Source: Bacteroidales bacterium (lineage in GTDB: Bacteria > Bacteroidota > Bacteroidia > Bacteroidales > UBA932). From it: DNA of 64,000 nucleotides. This document shows, one piece after another, positions 7,521 to 17,338 of this stretch. Below the pieces are notes generated by a model that was not told the origin of the DNA, ran no database searches, and was given only the letters and a program-made list of their open reading frames with translations. The position numbers and the translations under genes are program-made. The DNA lies in the NCBI GenBank assembly GCA_017546125.1, contig JAFYXO010000039.1:1-64000 (forward strand). The letters run 5' to 3'. The number at the start of each line of letters is the position of its first letter. The first letter of the stretch is position 1.

Positions 7521-8131
7521 AGAGGCTCCTCTTTACCATAATACTTGCAGCTATTCTCTGGAGCATCATGTTCCTGCCAGTTACTGCACCTCACATCAAC
7601 TTCTGGTGGATGATGACCGCCTCGGCGTGCACACTCAGCATCCTCTCCACATTTTTCAACCCAGGCTGGTGGAAGGTGTTGAAATTTGACCTATCCAACA
7701 TCTTTTTGGGTATCGGTATCGCTCTAGCCCTTTGGGGAATCTTCTGGATGGGGGACAAAATATCACAGATAATTTTCAACTTTGCCAGACCACAAGTGGA
7801 TCTTATCTACGGTATGAAAGAGGGGGAATCGCCTTGGCTTCTCACCATACTCATGCTCTTTCTTATCGGGCCTGCAGAGGAGATTTTCTGGAGGGGCTAT
7901 GTCCAAAAAACACTTCAGAACAAATGGTCACCAAATATTGGTTTTTGTGTAACGACAGCCATTTATGCCCTGGTACACATCGGGTCATGCAATTTTATGC
8001 TGACAATGGCCGCCTTGGTCGCCGGACTTGCATGGGGTCTGCTTTACAGACTCTTTCCACAAAAATTCACAGCAATCATAATATCCCATGCACTTTGGGA
8101 TGTGGCTGTTTTTGTATGGTTCCCTATATAA
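7517..8131 (+). CDS. CPBP family intramembrane metalloprotease (CAAX/Abi type)
   Basis: 204 aa, mostly hydrophobic. The family motifs are present in order: EEIFWRG (E121, E122, R126), YALVH (H154) and SHALWD (H191, D195). Bacterial relatives cleave peptides within the membrane; targets are rarely known. It starts inside the last codons of menA and is probably translationally coupled to it. It ends directly against the stop codon of the converging TPR gene, with no spacer. Confidence 0.85.
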   Translation: MKRLLFTIILAAILWSIMFLPVTAPHINFWWMMTASACTLSILSTFFNPGWWKVLKFDLSNIFLGIGIALALWGIFWMGDKISQIIFNFARPQVDLIYGMKEGESPWLLTILMLFLIGPAEEIFWRGYVQKTLQNKWSPNIGFCVTTAIYALVHIGSCNFMLTMAALVAGLAWGLLYRLFPQKFTAIIISHALWDVAVFVWFPI

Positions 8132-10519
8132 TCAGCTTTTTAGTCTGGTGGTAAAGCTCTCCCCGTTCACAAACATTGATACTCTGGTGTAATACTCATA
8201 GGAGAGAAGTGTGGATGAATGTGATTCACCAAAAGCCCTTTTTCTGATAAGATACGCTTTGAAGTAGGTCTCCATAGCATTGCCATAATCCTCCAGGGCC
8301 TCATATGCCAAGCCCAGATTGGTATAGGTCAGTGCCAGATCCGCATGATTTTCACCCAAAAGCTCAAGCTGGATATCGACCACAAGGCTGCAATATGTGA
8401 TCGCCCTCTCAAAATCCCCCAAATCGAGACAGACCGTCGCTATCTGAAGGTAATTGTGGGCAACAGAAGTGTGCATATCTCCGAAGACTGCCCTATTTAT
8501 ATTGAGGGCTGAATAATAGTACTCCATTGCCTTGTCAAAATCCTCCAGATTCTGACACACCACTCCTGTATTGCTGTATGAATTGGCCACCTCAGGATGC
8601 TCATCACCAAACAATGCTATCCTTATCTTAAGGGCCTTGTCATGATATTCCAATGCCTTCTCATACTCCTCAAAATCTGTGTAGGCATTGGCTATATTGT
8701 TATAGCTGGTAGCCACCTGGGGATGCTCATCACCAAAGACTTCCAGCTGGATATCAAGTGCCTTTCTATAATAGTCCAGCGCCAGTTCATACTCCTCCAC
8801 CTCATGATAGAAGCACCCGAGGTTATTCAGCGTAAGAGAGACATCAGGATGTTTCGGGCCTAAAAGTCTGGTTCGTAGCTCAAGCGACTTCTTATAATAT
8901 TCCAACGAAGAGGGGTAATCCCCAATATTGGAATAGAGTTCTCCCAGTTTGTTGTATGTAAGGGCAATATCGGGATTCTCCCCATCATATACCTCCCTCT
9001 GGATTTTAAGGGCCTTAAGCATATACCCCAAAGCCTGTGAATATTTGGCCACAGCGGAATAATAGGAAGAGATATTGCTGTAGAGACTCGCCACCTCCTC
9101 GTGCTTCTCCCCCTGCTTGCCCAACCTCAACTTCAAAGCCTTACGGTAATATTCTATTGCCTTTTTGAATTTGCCCAACATCAGATAATCTGTCCCGAGA
9201 CAGGTATAACTCCATGCCAGCTCCAGACTCTCTTCTCCGTAGACCTCTCTCCTTAGTTCAAGACTATTCTTGTGACACTCGAACGCCTTGTCAAGTTCAC
9301 CTGTATTGTTATAGAGGTCCCCGAGATTGCTGTAATTTACACAGGTGATATATCTGAAATTGCCTTTAAGCTTTGTATGCAGCTCCAAACTCTTTTTGTA
9401 GTACTCCTCAGCCCTCTCGTTATCCCCTTTATTGTGAAAATTGCATCCGAGATTATTGTATGTGATAGCGACAGCATCACTCTCCTCCCCCATCAGCTGA
9501 ATCTGTCTCTCAAGTATATCAAAGAGCATCCCGATAGCGACATCATATTTCCCCTGGAGTTCGTAGAAAGATGATGCCAGATTAAGGTAACCTATAACAT
9601 CCACATGGTCCTCACCAAACAACTCCTTTGTCAGTTTGATGGAGAGACGATAATTTTCAATCACCTCATCAAACTTTTTCTGCTCATAGAGGACTACAGA
9701 TCTATAGTTGTTGCATATTATATATTGGTGACGTCTCTTGACATTACCGGTCAGATCGACACTGTCGGCCAAAGTGTGATACCTGCCGATAATCTCCATT
9801 GCCTGAGGGTATTTTTCAAAAACTACAAGTACCTCCGAAAAAGCCTTCAACAGGTCGAGACATATAAAGATATCGTTCTCCCCCTCTGCCACTGAGATGG
9901 CCCTTTGAAAGGTCTCAATAGAGCGCGACACCCTATCAGCGAGAGCGTTTGACACATCAAACAACTCCCGATATGCCTCAAATGCCAGATCTATCCCCTT
10001 CGAAGTAAGGGCAGAATGTCCGACATAGTAACTGAAATTGAGGTAATTGTATACCATGAAGTCGTAACGCTTCAAATTGGCGACATGGTCAGATCTCTTT
10101 TTCAGAAGTTCGCCATCTTCAGAATCCAATGGTATTTGTGCAATAAGCCCCTTCTGCTCCTTTATACAAGGGTGCTCAGCAAAAGAGGGGACGTTGGCAA
10201 AATTGACCAGATCCTCACTGTCAATTGAGAGTTTTGAATCCTTTATATCTGTAAAATCCTGGATATTATAGTCCAGAACAACTCCCAGCCCTATCAATAT
10301 ATCAAGCCCCAGAACATCAATATTGGTAAAGTTGCAGCCAATCATACAATGCTCCCTGTCGGCAAACAGAGTATCATGCCCACTTTCAGAGAAATTCAAA
10401 TCGATAGTAAAGCCTTTGTACTTGTATATGGAATTGAGTTTCTCCACATACCCTTCAATCTTCCCCTGCTCCCCTCTGCTAACCGGCGAATCTGATATAT
10501 ATAACTTGACTGCTTGCAT
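8132..10519 (-). CDS. Large kinesin-light-chain-type TPR protein with a distinct N-terminal domain
   Basis: 795 aa from the ATG at 10519; no signal peptide, so cytoplasmic. The C-terminal 500 residues are about 12 consecutive 42-residue TPR units with the KLC pattern VAxSYNNLGxxY ... YEKALEYxxKAL ... FGDEHPE. The first about 290 residues are different: a small alpha/beta domain opening with VKLYISDSP, a segment on GEQGKIEGYVEKLNSIY and a hydrophobic strand pair (LGLDILIGLGVVL), then helices. Its opening resembles the TIR-like or DUF4062-like N-terminal domains of some Bacteroidota TPR proteins, but without a clear catalytic motif. A scaffold or sensing role is inferred; no partner gene is adjacent. 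A longer start at 10573 is rejected because the promoter lies inside it. Confidence 0.7.
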   Translation of the reverse strand: MQAVKLYISDSPVSRGEQGKIEGYVEKLNSIYKYKGFTIDLNFSESGHDTLFADREHCMIGCNFTNIDVLGLDILIGLGVVLDYNIQDFTDIKDSKLSIDSEDLVNFANVPSFAEHPCIKEQKGLIAQIPLDSEDGELLKKRSDHVANLKRYDFMVYNYLNFSYYVGHSALTSKGIDLAFEAYRELFDVSNALADRVSRSIETFQRAISVAEGENDIFICLDLLKAFSEVLVVFEKYPQAMEIIGRYHTLADSVDLTGNVKRRHQYIICNNYRSVVLYEQKKFDEVIENYRLSIKLTKELFGEDHVDVIGYLNLASSFYELQGKYDVAIGMLFDILERQIQLMGEESDAVAITYNNLGCNFHNKGDNERAEEYYKKSLELHTKLKGNFRYITCVNYSNLGDLYNNTGELDKAFECHKNSLELRREVYGEESLELAWSYTCLGTDYLMLGKFKKAIEYYRKALKLRLGKQGEKHEEVASLYSNISSYYSAVAKYSQALGYMLKALKIQREVYDGENPDIALTYNKLGELYSNIGDYPSSLEYYKKSLELRTRLLGPKHPDVSLTLNNLGCFYHEVEEYELALDYYRKALDIQLEVFGDEHPQVATSYNNIANAYTDFEEYEKALEYHDKALKIRIALFGDEHPEVANSYSNTGVVCQNLEDFDKAMEYYYSALNINRAVFGDMHTSVAHNYLQIATVCLDLGDFERAITYCSLVVDIQLELLGENHADLALTYTNLGLAYEALEDYGNAMETYFKAYLIRKRAFGESHSSTLLSYEYYTRVSMFVNGESFTTRLKS

Positions 10520-10543
10520 AAATTGACCTTCTGGAATCACCCG

Positions 10544-10574
10544 CAAAGATAATGTACATTTGCTTTTCATCAAC
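10544..10574 (-). promoter_or_regulatory. Promoter of the TPR gene
   Basis: Minus-strand GTTG (10571-10574), 19 bp, TATCTTTG (10544-10551), 24 bp before the ATG at 10519. On the plus strand a TACATTTG (10555-10562) in the same short gap may serve the divergent OxyR-like gene, so the two promoters overlap. Confidence 0.55.
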
Positions 10575-10608
10575 TTTTAGACTAATTTGCAGCCATAAAC
10601 CATCGGCT

Positions 10609-11538
10609 ATGACACTACAACAAATGGAGTATATAGTGGCGCTGGACAATTATCGCCACTTCGTCAAGGCAGCAGAGGCCTGCGGAATTACACAGTCCAC
10701 ACTTTCTTCCATGATCCAGAAACTGGAACTGGAGCTCGGGGTTACCATCTTCGACCGTAAATCCCACCCTATCAAACCCACAGATGTGGGACAAGAGATT
10801 ATCCGCCAGGCAAAACTTCTCCTTTTCAATGCCACCCAGATTCAGGAGCTGGTCAACACCAGAAAAGATCAGGCCACAGGTGAAATCAGATTGGGTATTG
10901 CGTCGACAATATCCCCTTATATCCTCCCCAAACTATTCAAGTATCTGACCCAAAACCATCCTGGTATACGTCTTATCGTAGAGGAATCGAGGGTACAGGA
11001 GCTTACCCAGAAACTGGAGAGGGCAGAGCTTGACATCGCCATAATGGCAAGCCCTGTAGCGGGAGAAGAGCTGCTTGAGATACCTATATATAAAGAGAAG
11101 TTCTTCGCATACGTTTCAGACAAGGAGTCATCTCTGTTCGATCAGGAGAAACTGGAGACCATGACGATGACATCAGAAAATGTATGGGTACTCAGAGAGA
11201 GTTATTGCCCCAGAAGCGGAGCTCTCCCATTCTGCCAATGCAACACATGCCGCAACGCCGTATATGAAGCGGGAAGTATAGACACTTTGCTCAAGGTAGT
11301 GGACGAAAACGGAGGATACAGCATTATCCCGGAACTGCACATCCCACTAATCTGCGAAGAGCAAAAGAGAAACATCCGGCCACTGATAAATCCGGAACCT
11401 GCCAGAATAGTTTCATTCATCATCCGTCAGGATTTCATCAGGGAGAGGATGATAAACATTCTGCTGGAAGCGATCAAAAGCATCATCCCGAAGGAGATGA
11501 TTCACCCCCGACTACACAAATTCGACATCAAACTGTAA
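10609..11538 (+). CDS. oxyR: OxyR-type LysR-family regulator with extra cysteines
   Basis: 309 aa from the ATG at 10609 (an earlier in-frame ATG at 10552 precedes the likely -7 box). It has an N-terminal winged HTH (about 1-60; MEYIVALDNYRHFVKAAEAC) and a LysR substrate domain (about 88-300). C200 and C209 have the same 8-residue spacing as the peroxide-sensing C199 and C208 of E. coli OxyR. After C209 comes QCNTC, adding C211 and C214, before the conserved EAGSIDTL. The family switches on catalase, Dps and peroxiredoxins in response to peroxide. Those genes are not adjacent. OxyR-like is likely; the exact redox chemistry is open. Confidence 0.75.
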   Translation: MTLQQMEYIVALDNYRHFVKAAEACGITQSTLSSMIQKLELELGVTIFDRKSHPIKPTDVGQEIIRQAKLLLFNATQIQELVNTRKDQATGEIRLGIASTISPYILPKLFKYLTQNHPGIRLIVEESRVQELTQKLERAELDIAIMASPVAGEELLEIPIYKEKFFAYVSDKESSLFDQEKLETMTMTSENVWVLRESYCPRSGALPFCQCNTCRNAVYEAGSIDTLLKVVDENGGYSIIPELHIPLICEEQKRNIRPLINPEPARIVSFIIRQDFIRERMINILLEAIKSIIPKEMIHPRLHKFDIKL

Positions 11539-11559
11539 TTCGAGTGAATTCAGGTATTG

Positions 11560-12894
11560 CTATTTTTTCTTGAACCACCCTTTTAGGGCTGCAAAACCTA
11601 TCACCAATAGAGCTGCTGCCAGAACTATACCCAAGAAGTGGACACCATATCCATTTACAAAGGCAACAGGGGCAAATGTAATAAGGGCTATCTCTACAGG
11701 GGCGATAAACAGATACGCGAGGGCATAGTCATCAAGACATCTGCTCTTCATCTCGTGATCCACCACTCTGAGAAGGGCGATACCCATAGCCATAGTACCT
11801 GTGTACCATCCCCAAGTAAATACAGATTTTTCAAACCATCCATCACCCTTGAACATCCTGCGTCCCATGCCGAACACATAAGCCAATGTAAACAACAGAC
11901 CCGATACCAAAAGTATAGATAGTGGAACGATGTAATCCATCACCACCGAGAGTTTGATGGATGAGATTCCGAATGCCACCAAAAAGTCTGTAAATGTACC
12001 GCTCAAGTGTCCCACTGTGGTCTTGCTCACATACTTGGTCACATCCACCTTATCCATAACGAACTTGACCAATATACCGATGATGAATGCACAGCTGAAT
12101 ACAGGGAGCTCAAATGTAGGGACCAACAATTTCACCCCTTTGCTCACCAAATAACCGCCAAATGCCACCAATACCACCACTGCAAGATTAAACGCCAGAC
12201 CATCGATAGAGATGGACGAACAAGACGATTCACCCATGCTCTCCCTCTTGTCCTCAGGGAGAAGACCAGTCTTCAATTCTTCAGGAAGGTTGGAGAAATC
12301 TGAAAGATATGAAGTATGCCCCTTGCGGGTGGCCCATTTGATCATCACCATTCCGATAAGTACAGATGCGAGGATACCCACTGTAGCAGCTGTCATAGCC
12401 AAAGTGAGCATATCCTCATTTCCGAATCTCTCAAACGCGGTACCGATAGCTGCAGCTGTTCCATGACCTCCACAATATCCGCAAGGCATGGAGATACCGA
12501 ACGACTGATCCAAAGATGGCCACAACTTACACAATAGCAACACACCCAGAAAACCACCGAAAGCCCATTGCAAAAGCATGCCACCCTGCGAATAAGCCCA
12601 CATTTTACCGATGCCACCTCTCTGCTCCTTTGTGACCTTAGCAGATGTAAATGGAAGGCAAGCAAATACAAGTGCGATCAGGATACCTGAGTATGTCCCC
12701 AGCTGACTTGAGAAAGGTAGGACATTAAGACCCTCCGGACCAAGCAACAATCCCAGGAAACCTGCAATAAGGCTGGGTGGGATGAACATCTTCTGCACAG
12801 CTTTGACCTTTACTCTGATAAGTTTACCTACCAGAAGAAGTGCTGCTACAATTCCTAAATCCACAAATAAAGTCCAAGGGGTAAAAGCGCTCAT
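11560..12894 (-). CDS. gltS: Sodium:glutamate symporter, GltS family
   Basis: 444 aa integral membrane protein with about 10-12 hydrophobic helices and the two-halved arrangement of GltS-type carriers. The glycine-rich re-entrant segment (GYCGGHGTAAAIG) lies near residue 140. The family imports glutamate with sodium. Single gene, convergent with oxyR (21-bp gap). A TAATTTTG box (12921-12928, minus strand) sits upstream without a clear -33. Substrate range is inferred from the family only. Confidence 0.8.
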   Translation of the reverse strand: MSAFTPWTLFVDLGIVAALLLVGKLIRVKVKAVQKMFIPPSLIAGFLGLLLGPEGLNVLPFSSQLGTYSGILIALVFACLPFTSAKVTKEQRGGIGKMWAYSQGGMLLQWAFGGFLGVLLLCKLWPSLDQSFGISMPCGYCGGHGTAAAIGTAFERFGNEDMLTLAMTAATVGILASVLIGMVMIKWATRKGHTSYLSDFSNLPEELKTGLLPEDKRESMGESSCSSISIDGLAFNLAVVVLVAFGGYLVSKGVKLLVPTFELPVFSCAFIIGILVKFVMDKVDVTKYVSKTTVGHLSGTFTDFLVAFGISSIKLSVVMDYIVPLSILLVSGLLFTLAYVFGMGRRMFKGDGWFEKSVFTWGWYTGTMAMGIALLRVVDHEMKSRCLDDYALAYLFIAPVEIALITFAPVAFVNGYGVHFLGIVLAAALLVIGFAALKGWFKKK

Positions 12895-12977
12895 ACTATA
12901 AAATTTAAGTTGGTGTGGGACAAAATTAGATAAATTTACTTAAAAAAAGTACATTTGTAACACTAAAATATTGGAAT

Positions 12978-14201
12978 ATGACACTAAATCCCTTCTCCTC
13001 GAGAAACAGTTCGATAGATATTCTTCGGGCACTCACCATGACACTGATGGTATTTGTAAACGACCTCTGGAATGTTGCCTACCCCAAATGGATGGGTCAC
13101 GCAGGGATGACAGAGGACTACTTCGGTCTCTCCGATGTGGTATTCCCCTGCTTCCTGTTTGTAGTCGGAATGTCGATACCATATGCATTGGAAAACTCTT
13201 TTGCGAAGGGTAAAAGTGGCCAACAGGTGGCGGGACACATCCTCAGCAGAACCCTCGCCCTATTGGTGATGGGTGTATTTCTGGTAAACACAGAGGGTGG
13301 AATTTCACCTGAAGTGGGGATAAGTGCCCCCATTTACAAATTGTTGCTGGTAGCATCATTCATACTCATTTGGAACACATACCCAAAAACTGAGAACAAA
13401 AAGAGGGAGTACCTCCACAAAGGGCTCAAATGGCTGGGAATAGCGCTCCTTATTTTCCTCGGAATCATCTTCCTCGACAAAGGTGGCAATATGCTCCGCC
13501 CAAAATGGTGGGGAATCCTCGGACTTATCGGCTGGACATACCTTGTCTGCGCATTCATATACTATTTCGTGAGGGACAGGCTCAATATCCTTATCCCTAT
13601 CTGGGGATTTTTCGTCCTCTGGTGCATGCTCAGATGCAACTTTATCCCTAGCGGCAAACCTATCCTCAACTTACCTGCAAACCACGCACTTTACGCATTT
13701 GCCGGAGCAATACATATCGATACAGGAGCCCATTGCGCCCTGACTATGGGTGGTGTGATCCTCTCGGTAGCAGATGTCAAAAGCAGAGGCTGGAGCGGCC
13801 GCAAGAGGGGACTCACAGCAGCAGGGGTCACCATTGGACTTATCCTTCTCGGACTGGCATCAAACCAGTTCTGGATCGTAAACAAAATCCAGGCGACTAT
13901 CCCTTGGGTATTCTACTCAAGTGCGGCAGCAGTGGGAACTTACGCCCTTATATCATGGGCTGTGCAATACAATAAAGAGAAGTGGTTCAATATCATCAAG
14001 GCAGCGGGAACCGCAACCCTCACCTGCTATCTTGTACCCAATATCTGGTATTGCCTTCTATCCGTTTTGGAGATTGGAACCAAGCGTCCGGAGTGGTGCA
14101 ACAGCGGAATCCTCGGGATTCTCACTTGCGTGGCATTCTCCCTCCTTTGCGTCTGGACCACCCACCTTCTCGGCAAGGTCAATATCAAACTCAAGGTATA
14201 G
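12978..14201 (+). CDS. DUF5009 membrane protein (heparan-alpha-glucosaminide N-acetyltransferase-like)
   Basis: 407 aa with about 10-11 transmembrane helices. It opens with RNSSIDILRALTMTLMVFVN, typical of this acyltransferase family (related to HGSNAT and the DUF1624/COG4299 group), in which R-x-x-S-x-D-x-x-R-G/A-L marks the first helix. By homology such proteins transfer acyl groups to sugars across the membrane, but bacterial substrates are unknown. A TACATTTG box at 12950-12957 fits a -7 element. Stands alone between gltS (divergent) and the B12 operon (convergent). Confidence 0.75.
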   Translation: MTLNPFSSRNSSIDILRALTMTLMVFVNDLWNVAYPKWMGHAGMTEDYFGLSDVVFPCFLFVVGMSIPYALENSFAKGKSGQQVAGHILSRTLALLVMGVFLVNTEGGISPEVGISAPIYKLLLVASFILIWNTYPKTENKKREYLHKGLKWLGIALLIFLGIIFLDKGGNMLRPKWWGILGLIGWTYLVCAFIYYFVRDRLNILIPIWGFFVLWCMLRCNFIPSGKPILNLPANHALYAFAGAIHIDTGAHCALTMGGVILSVADVKSRGWSGRKRGLTAAGVTIGLILLGLASNQFWIVNKIQATIPWVFYSSAAAVGTYALISWAVQYNKEKWFNIIKAAGTATLTCYLVPNIWYCLLSVLEIGTKRPEWCNSGILGILTCVAFSLLCVWTTHLLGKVNIKLKV

Positions 14202-14223
14202 ATTTATCTCCCTTTAGGAGCAA

Positions 14224-16260
14224 TTAAAATTTTGGGGTAATACCGAGAAATACCTCGAAGTTGATTCCCGGCATCGGGCGGGAAAGGACTGAAAGGTACT
14301 CTTCATCGAAAAGATTGTTCACCACAGCTTTTACTGAGATATCTGCCCATTTGAAGGAGAACCCTTTTTCAAGGGTAATATTGCTCATAAAATATGACGG
14401 AAGTTTACCTGTGAGGGTAATATCATTGCTCGACATGGTGAATCTTTCGCTATAGTGGCACCATTTGTACAGGAATGTCCAGTCCCTCCAGGAGAGGGTC
14501 CCGGTAACCGATGATGAGAGCTCCGGAACATAGGGCAATTGCTTCCCTACAGACTGGTCAGCAGGGGTTCTCGGCTCACCCACATTTATCGACGGAGTCC
14601 ACGAAAAAGTCCCGTTCAATACAAGATTCCACTCTTTTGACAATGCCACAGAGAGATCCCCGGTAAGCTCTACACCGTAAGCGTGAACATCCTTTATATT
14701 GTCTGGAGAGAAAAACCCTTTGGTGGTTGGGAGCCATATAATCCAATCTTTGATATAGGAGTCAAACCAATTGGCGGAGCCTGATAGGGAGTACTTACCC
14801 TCCTCCCCTACGGCAAAAGAGATACCGGCATCATATGTCCAGCCACTCTCACTCTTCAAATCGGGATTGCCCCCAGGCAAGAAATATAGGTCATTGAGGG
14901 TAGGGAAACGGTAGTTTCGGGAGATTGAGGCCTTCGCCACCACATTCCCCTTTTTGGAAATTACCCCATCCACAAAGAGTGCGGGTATTATCGGAGTGAG
15001 GGTATTGCCGAAGAGTTCCTCCCTGATTACAGCAGAGAGTCCGAACCTGTCGGTAGGTCTCCACTTGGCAGAGATTGAGCCGGAGAGCTCGATTCGGGCC
15101 ATCTCATAACCCACTACCGCCTTATTGCCATCCTGACGGATGATATTTTTGTCCCTACTCTCCACGAAGTGCTGGTGAGCAGAGAGTGAAGCGGTAAAAA
15201 GCCACTCCTTACCTATATAGTATTCACCATCTCCCTGACCATAGATGGTGTTGATCTCTGAGCGCGACTGCGTCATATGGGCCATATTTCCATTGCCAAC
15301 GTCCCTTTTATAGTCATAAGCCATCCAGGTATAGATATAACCACCCTTGGCCCCCACTTTCCACCCATTGTCCAAATGGTCCCAGGAGAGCACCCCTCTG
15401 AACGTCTGCTCCCGCTGACGGTTGTCAAAATCGGTAGCCTCCCCATGATCCACAGTGAGCATAGGGAGCTCTCTATTAGAGTTAATATACCAGGCATTCA
15501 AACCAAAACGGTCCCCTTTTCCTGTATTGTAGTACACCTCCTGAAGCAGGTGAAAATCCTTATATGCACCACTCTTGTTTTTCTCTATGGGGTAGTACTG
15601 CTCGATGATGTTCATATCCTCGTCATAGACATTCACCTTCTTGTCGTGGTTGCGGTACTCAAATTCATTGGGGGATGTGGAGAGGACAGCCCTGGTAGAG
15701 GTCTGCCAATGCTCATTGCCGTAGGTAAGGCGGAGAAATTCATCAAATGTCTTGAAAGAACCCACCCCCTGGATGTATTGGAGACCGAAACCGTCATTCT
15801 GAGCAGGTCTGGTGGAGAGCTTCACAGCTCCACCCAAGCCACCGCCGGTCTCATTGACCGAGGAGGTTCCGTGGAGAAGCGATGCATCGTCGATGAAATA
15901 GGATGGAATCATCGAGAAGTCGGTCATACCGAGCATAGGATTATTGATCTTCATCCCATTCCAGGAGACCTGGGTGTGTGAAGGGGAGGTCCCTCTGAAG
16001 GCTACGGTAGAGAGTGTTGCCCTCCCGTAGTTCTTGACAAAAATTGCAGAGTTGAATGTAAGGACATCAGCCATCGAGAGGGATATATTCTCCTTCAATT
16101 GGATGGAATCCAGCTTTGTCTGCTGAACCCCTATCTCTTTCATAGGTCGGTCGCCATAGACTACCGCCGGTATGATATGGTTTACTTTCCCCTGACCTGC
16201 AGCGACAGCAGGGAGGAGAGCCAAAAGTGCTATAATTTTAAACAATCTTCTCATAATCAC
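14224..16260 (-). CDS. btuB: TonB-dependent outer-membrane cobalamin receptor
   Basis: 678 aa with signal peptide (cleavage after about AVAAG, 22). An N-terminal plug domain (about 45-160; SMADVLTFNSAIFVKNYG, then TVAFRGTSPSHTQVSWNGM and NETGGGLGGAVKLST) precedes a beta-barrel rich in alternating aromatic strands that ends in a terminal F (ITPKF). It is the last gene of the riboswitch operon and starts 1 bp after btuG. Bacteroidota BtuB works with a BtuG lid to capture B12 with very high affinity, so function follows strongly from context; corrinoid specificity cannot be read from sequence. No SusC-type carboxypeptidase-like N-domain is present. Confidence 0.9.
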   Translation of the reverse strand: MIMRRLFKIIALLALLPAVAAGQGKVNHIIPAVVYGDRPMKEIGVQQTKLDSIQLKENISLSMADVLTFNSAIFVKNYGRATLSTVAFRGTSPSHTQVSWNGMKINNPMLGMTDFSMIPSYFIDDASLLHGTSSVNETGGGLGGAVKLSTRPAQNDGFGLQYIQGVGSFKTFDEFLRLTYGNEHWQTSTRAVLSTSPNEFEYRNHDKKVNVYDEDMNIIEQYYPIEKNKSGAYKDFHLLQEVYYNTGKGDRFGLNAWYINSNRELPMLTVDHGEATDFDNRQREQTFRGVLSWDHLDNGWKVGAKGGYIYTWMAYDYKRDVGNGNMAHMTQSRSEINTIYGQGDGEYYIGKEWLFTASLSAHQHFVESRDKNIIRQDGNKAVVGYEMARIELSGSISAKWRPTDRFGLSAVIREELFGNTLTPIIPALFVDGVISKKGNVVAKASISRNYRFPTLNDLYFLPGGNPDLKSESGWTYDAGISFAVGEEGKYSLSGSANWFDSYIKDWIIWLPTTKGFFSPDNIKDVHAYGVELTGDLSVALSKEWNLVLNGTFSWTPSINVGEPRTPADQSVGKQLPYVPELSSSVTGTLSWRDWTFLYKWCHYSERFTMSSNDITLTGKLPSYFMSNITLEKGFSFKWADISVKAVVNNLFDEEYLSVLSRPMPGINFEVFLGITPKF

Positions 16261-16261
16261 C

Positions 16262-17332
16262 CTATTTCCAACAAAAAGCCCCAGGAATTATCCCCACATA
16301 AAATTCATCAAGAAGTTCCCTGTTCTGGGAGTATCGGTAGACTTTGCCCTGCTGCACATAATCTATGGCATCTGCGATATAGACATCTCCGGTATGGGGA
16401 TCGACCGTCAGACCATAATATAGAGTGCCGTTGTATGGCAAGAATGGACGCACAGGGACTCTGTCTGCTGTCACATCCATCTCCCACACATCATCATTAA
16501 GCCAATAAATCTTATCTTTTGTACCGTTCAGCTGCACCTCTGAAGGCCAGTCCCCAAAGTCAAATTTGAACTGCTTCTCAATCGTGAATGTGGCGGCATC
16601 TATCTTGTATAGAGATGGGGCCTCGTGACCATAAGGGGATCCTTCGTACCCACCGTCAGTGACTGTCCAAAGTTTGTCGTTGCAGTCCATTACCAGTGAT
16701 GTGGGCTGGATACCCACCACAAGTTCATCTACCACCTGGTCTGTCTCAGTGTCGATTTTGAGGATTCTGTTCTGATAAGACCAGCAGTTCACAAACACAT
16801 ATTTGCCATACTGCACCATCTGCTCAGTAGATCCCGATTCCATAGTCATATTGTGGATGTCGATATATCCGGTAATCTCATACCGTTTTGGATTCACGAT
16901 AAAGATACGGTTGTCCCAGATCTGGGTAATGTAAGCCTTCTCGTCTGAGAGGAAGTGGATATAGCGTGGAGAGGTAAGATTGGTGATACGACCCACCTCC
17001 TTAAATGTATTGATATCGATAGCGAATACGACGTGTGAATTATTGACCACGACCCATCCCACACCATCGCGTATTATCATCGACTGTGCCACATCCCCGA
17101 GTTTCATAGCATTGGCACGATAGAAAATCTCATTCTCCACCTTCCGGGTTTTGGGGTCGTAATACGACAGGGTCGCATTCCCGTACTGGAAATTCCCCTC
17201 ATTGGTAATAAACAACCCTTCACCCGAAGCGGAGAGGTCAAAATCCTCCTCCAGACCGTATTCCCACTTCATGCAGGACACGGCCAAAAGGAGTTGGGTA
17301 CAAAAAACTAACCTAATAAAGAGTTTATGCAT
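16262..17332 (-). CDS. btuG: BtuG-type surface lipoprotein, seven-bladed propeller, binds cobalamin
   Basis: 356 aa with lipobox AVSC (C20). The rest consists of repeated YncE/NHL-like blade units, for example GWVVVNNSHVVFAID, KAYITQIWDNRIFIVN, KYVFVNCWSYQNRILKID, KLWTVTDGG and DVYIADAIDY, consistent with a seven-bladed propeller. BtuG proteins sit on the cell surface, bind vitamin B12 and hand it to BtuB. The adjacent btuB and the riboswitch support the call. No catalytic motif is expected or seen. Confidence 0.88.
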   Translation of the reverse strand: MHKLFIRLVFCTQLLLAVSCMKWEYGLEEDFDLSASGEGLFITNEGNFQYGNATLSYYDPKTRKVENEIFYRANAMKLGDVAQSMIIRDGVGWVVVNNSHVVFAIDINTFKEVGRITNLTSPRYIHFLSDEKAYITQIWDNRIFIVNPKRYEITGYIDIHNMTMESGSTEQMVQYGKYVFVNCWSYQNRILKIDTETDQVVDELVVGIQPTSLVMDCNDKLWTVTDGGYEGSPYGHEAPSLYKIDAATFTIEKQFKFDFGDWPSEVQLNGTKDKIYWLNDDVWEMDVTADRVPVRPFLPYNGTLYYGLTVDPHTGDVYIADAIDYVQQGKVYRYSQNRELLDEFYVGIIPGAFCWK

Positions 17333-17338
17333 TTCTGA

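Noticed and set aside
8132..10573. Longer start of the TPR protein
   Set aside because: The -33/-7 promoter lies inside the extra 18 codons.
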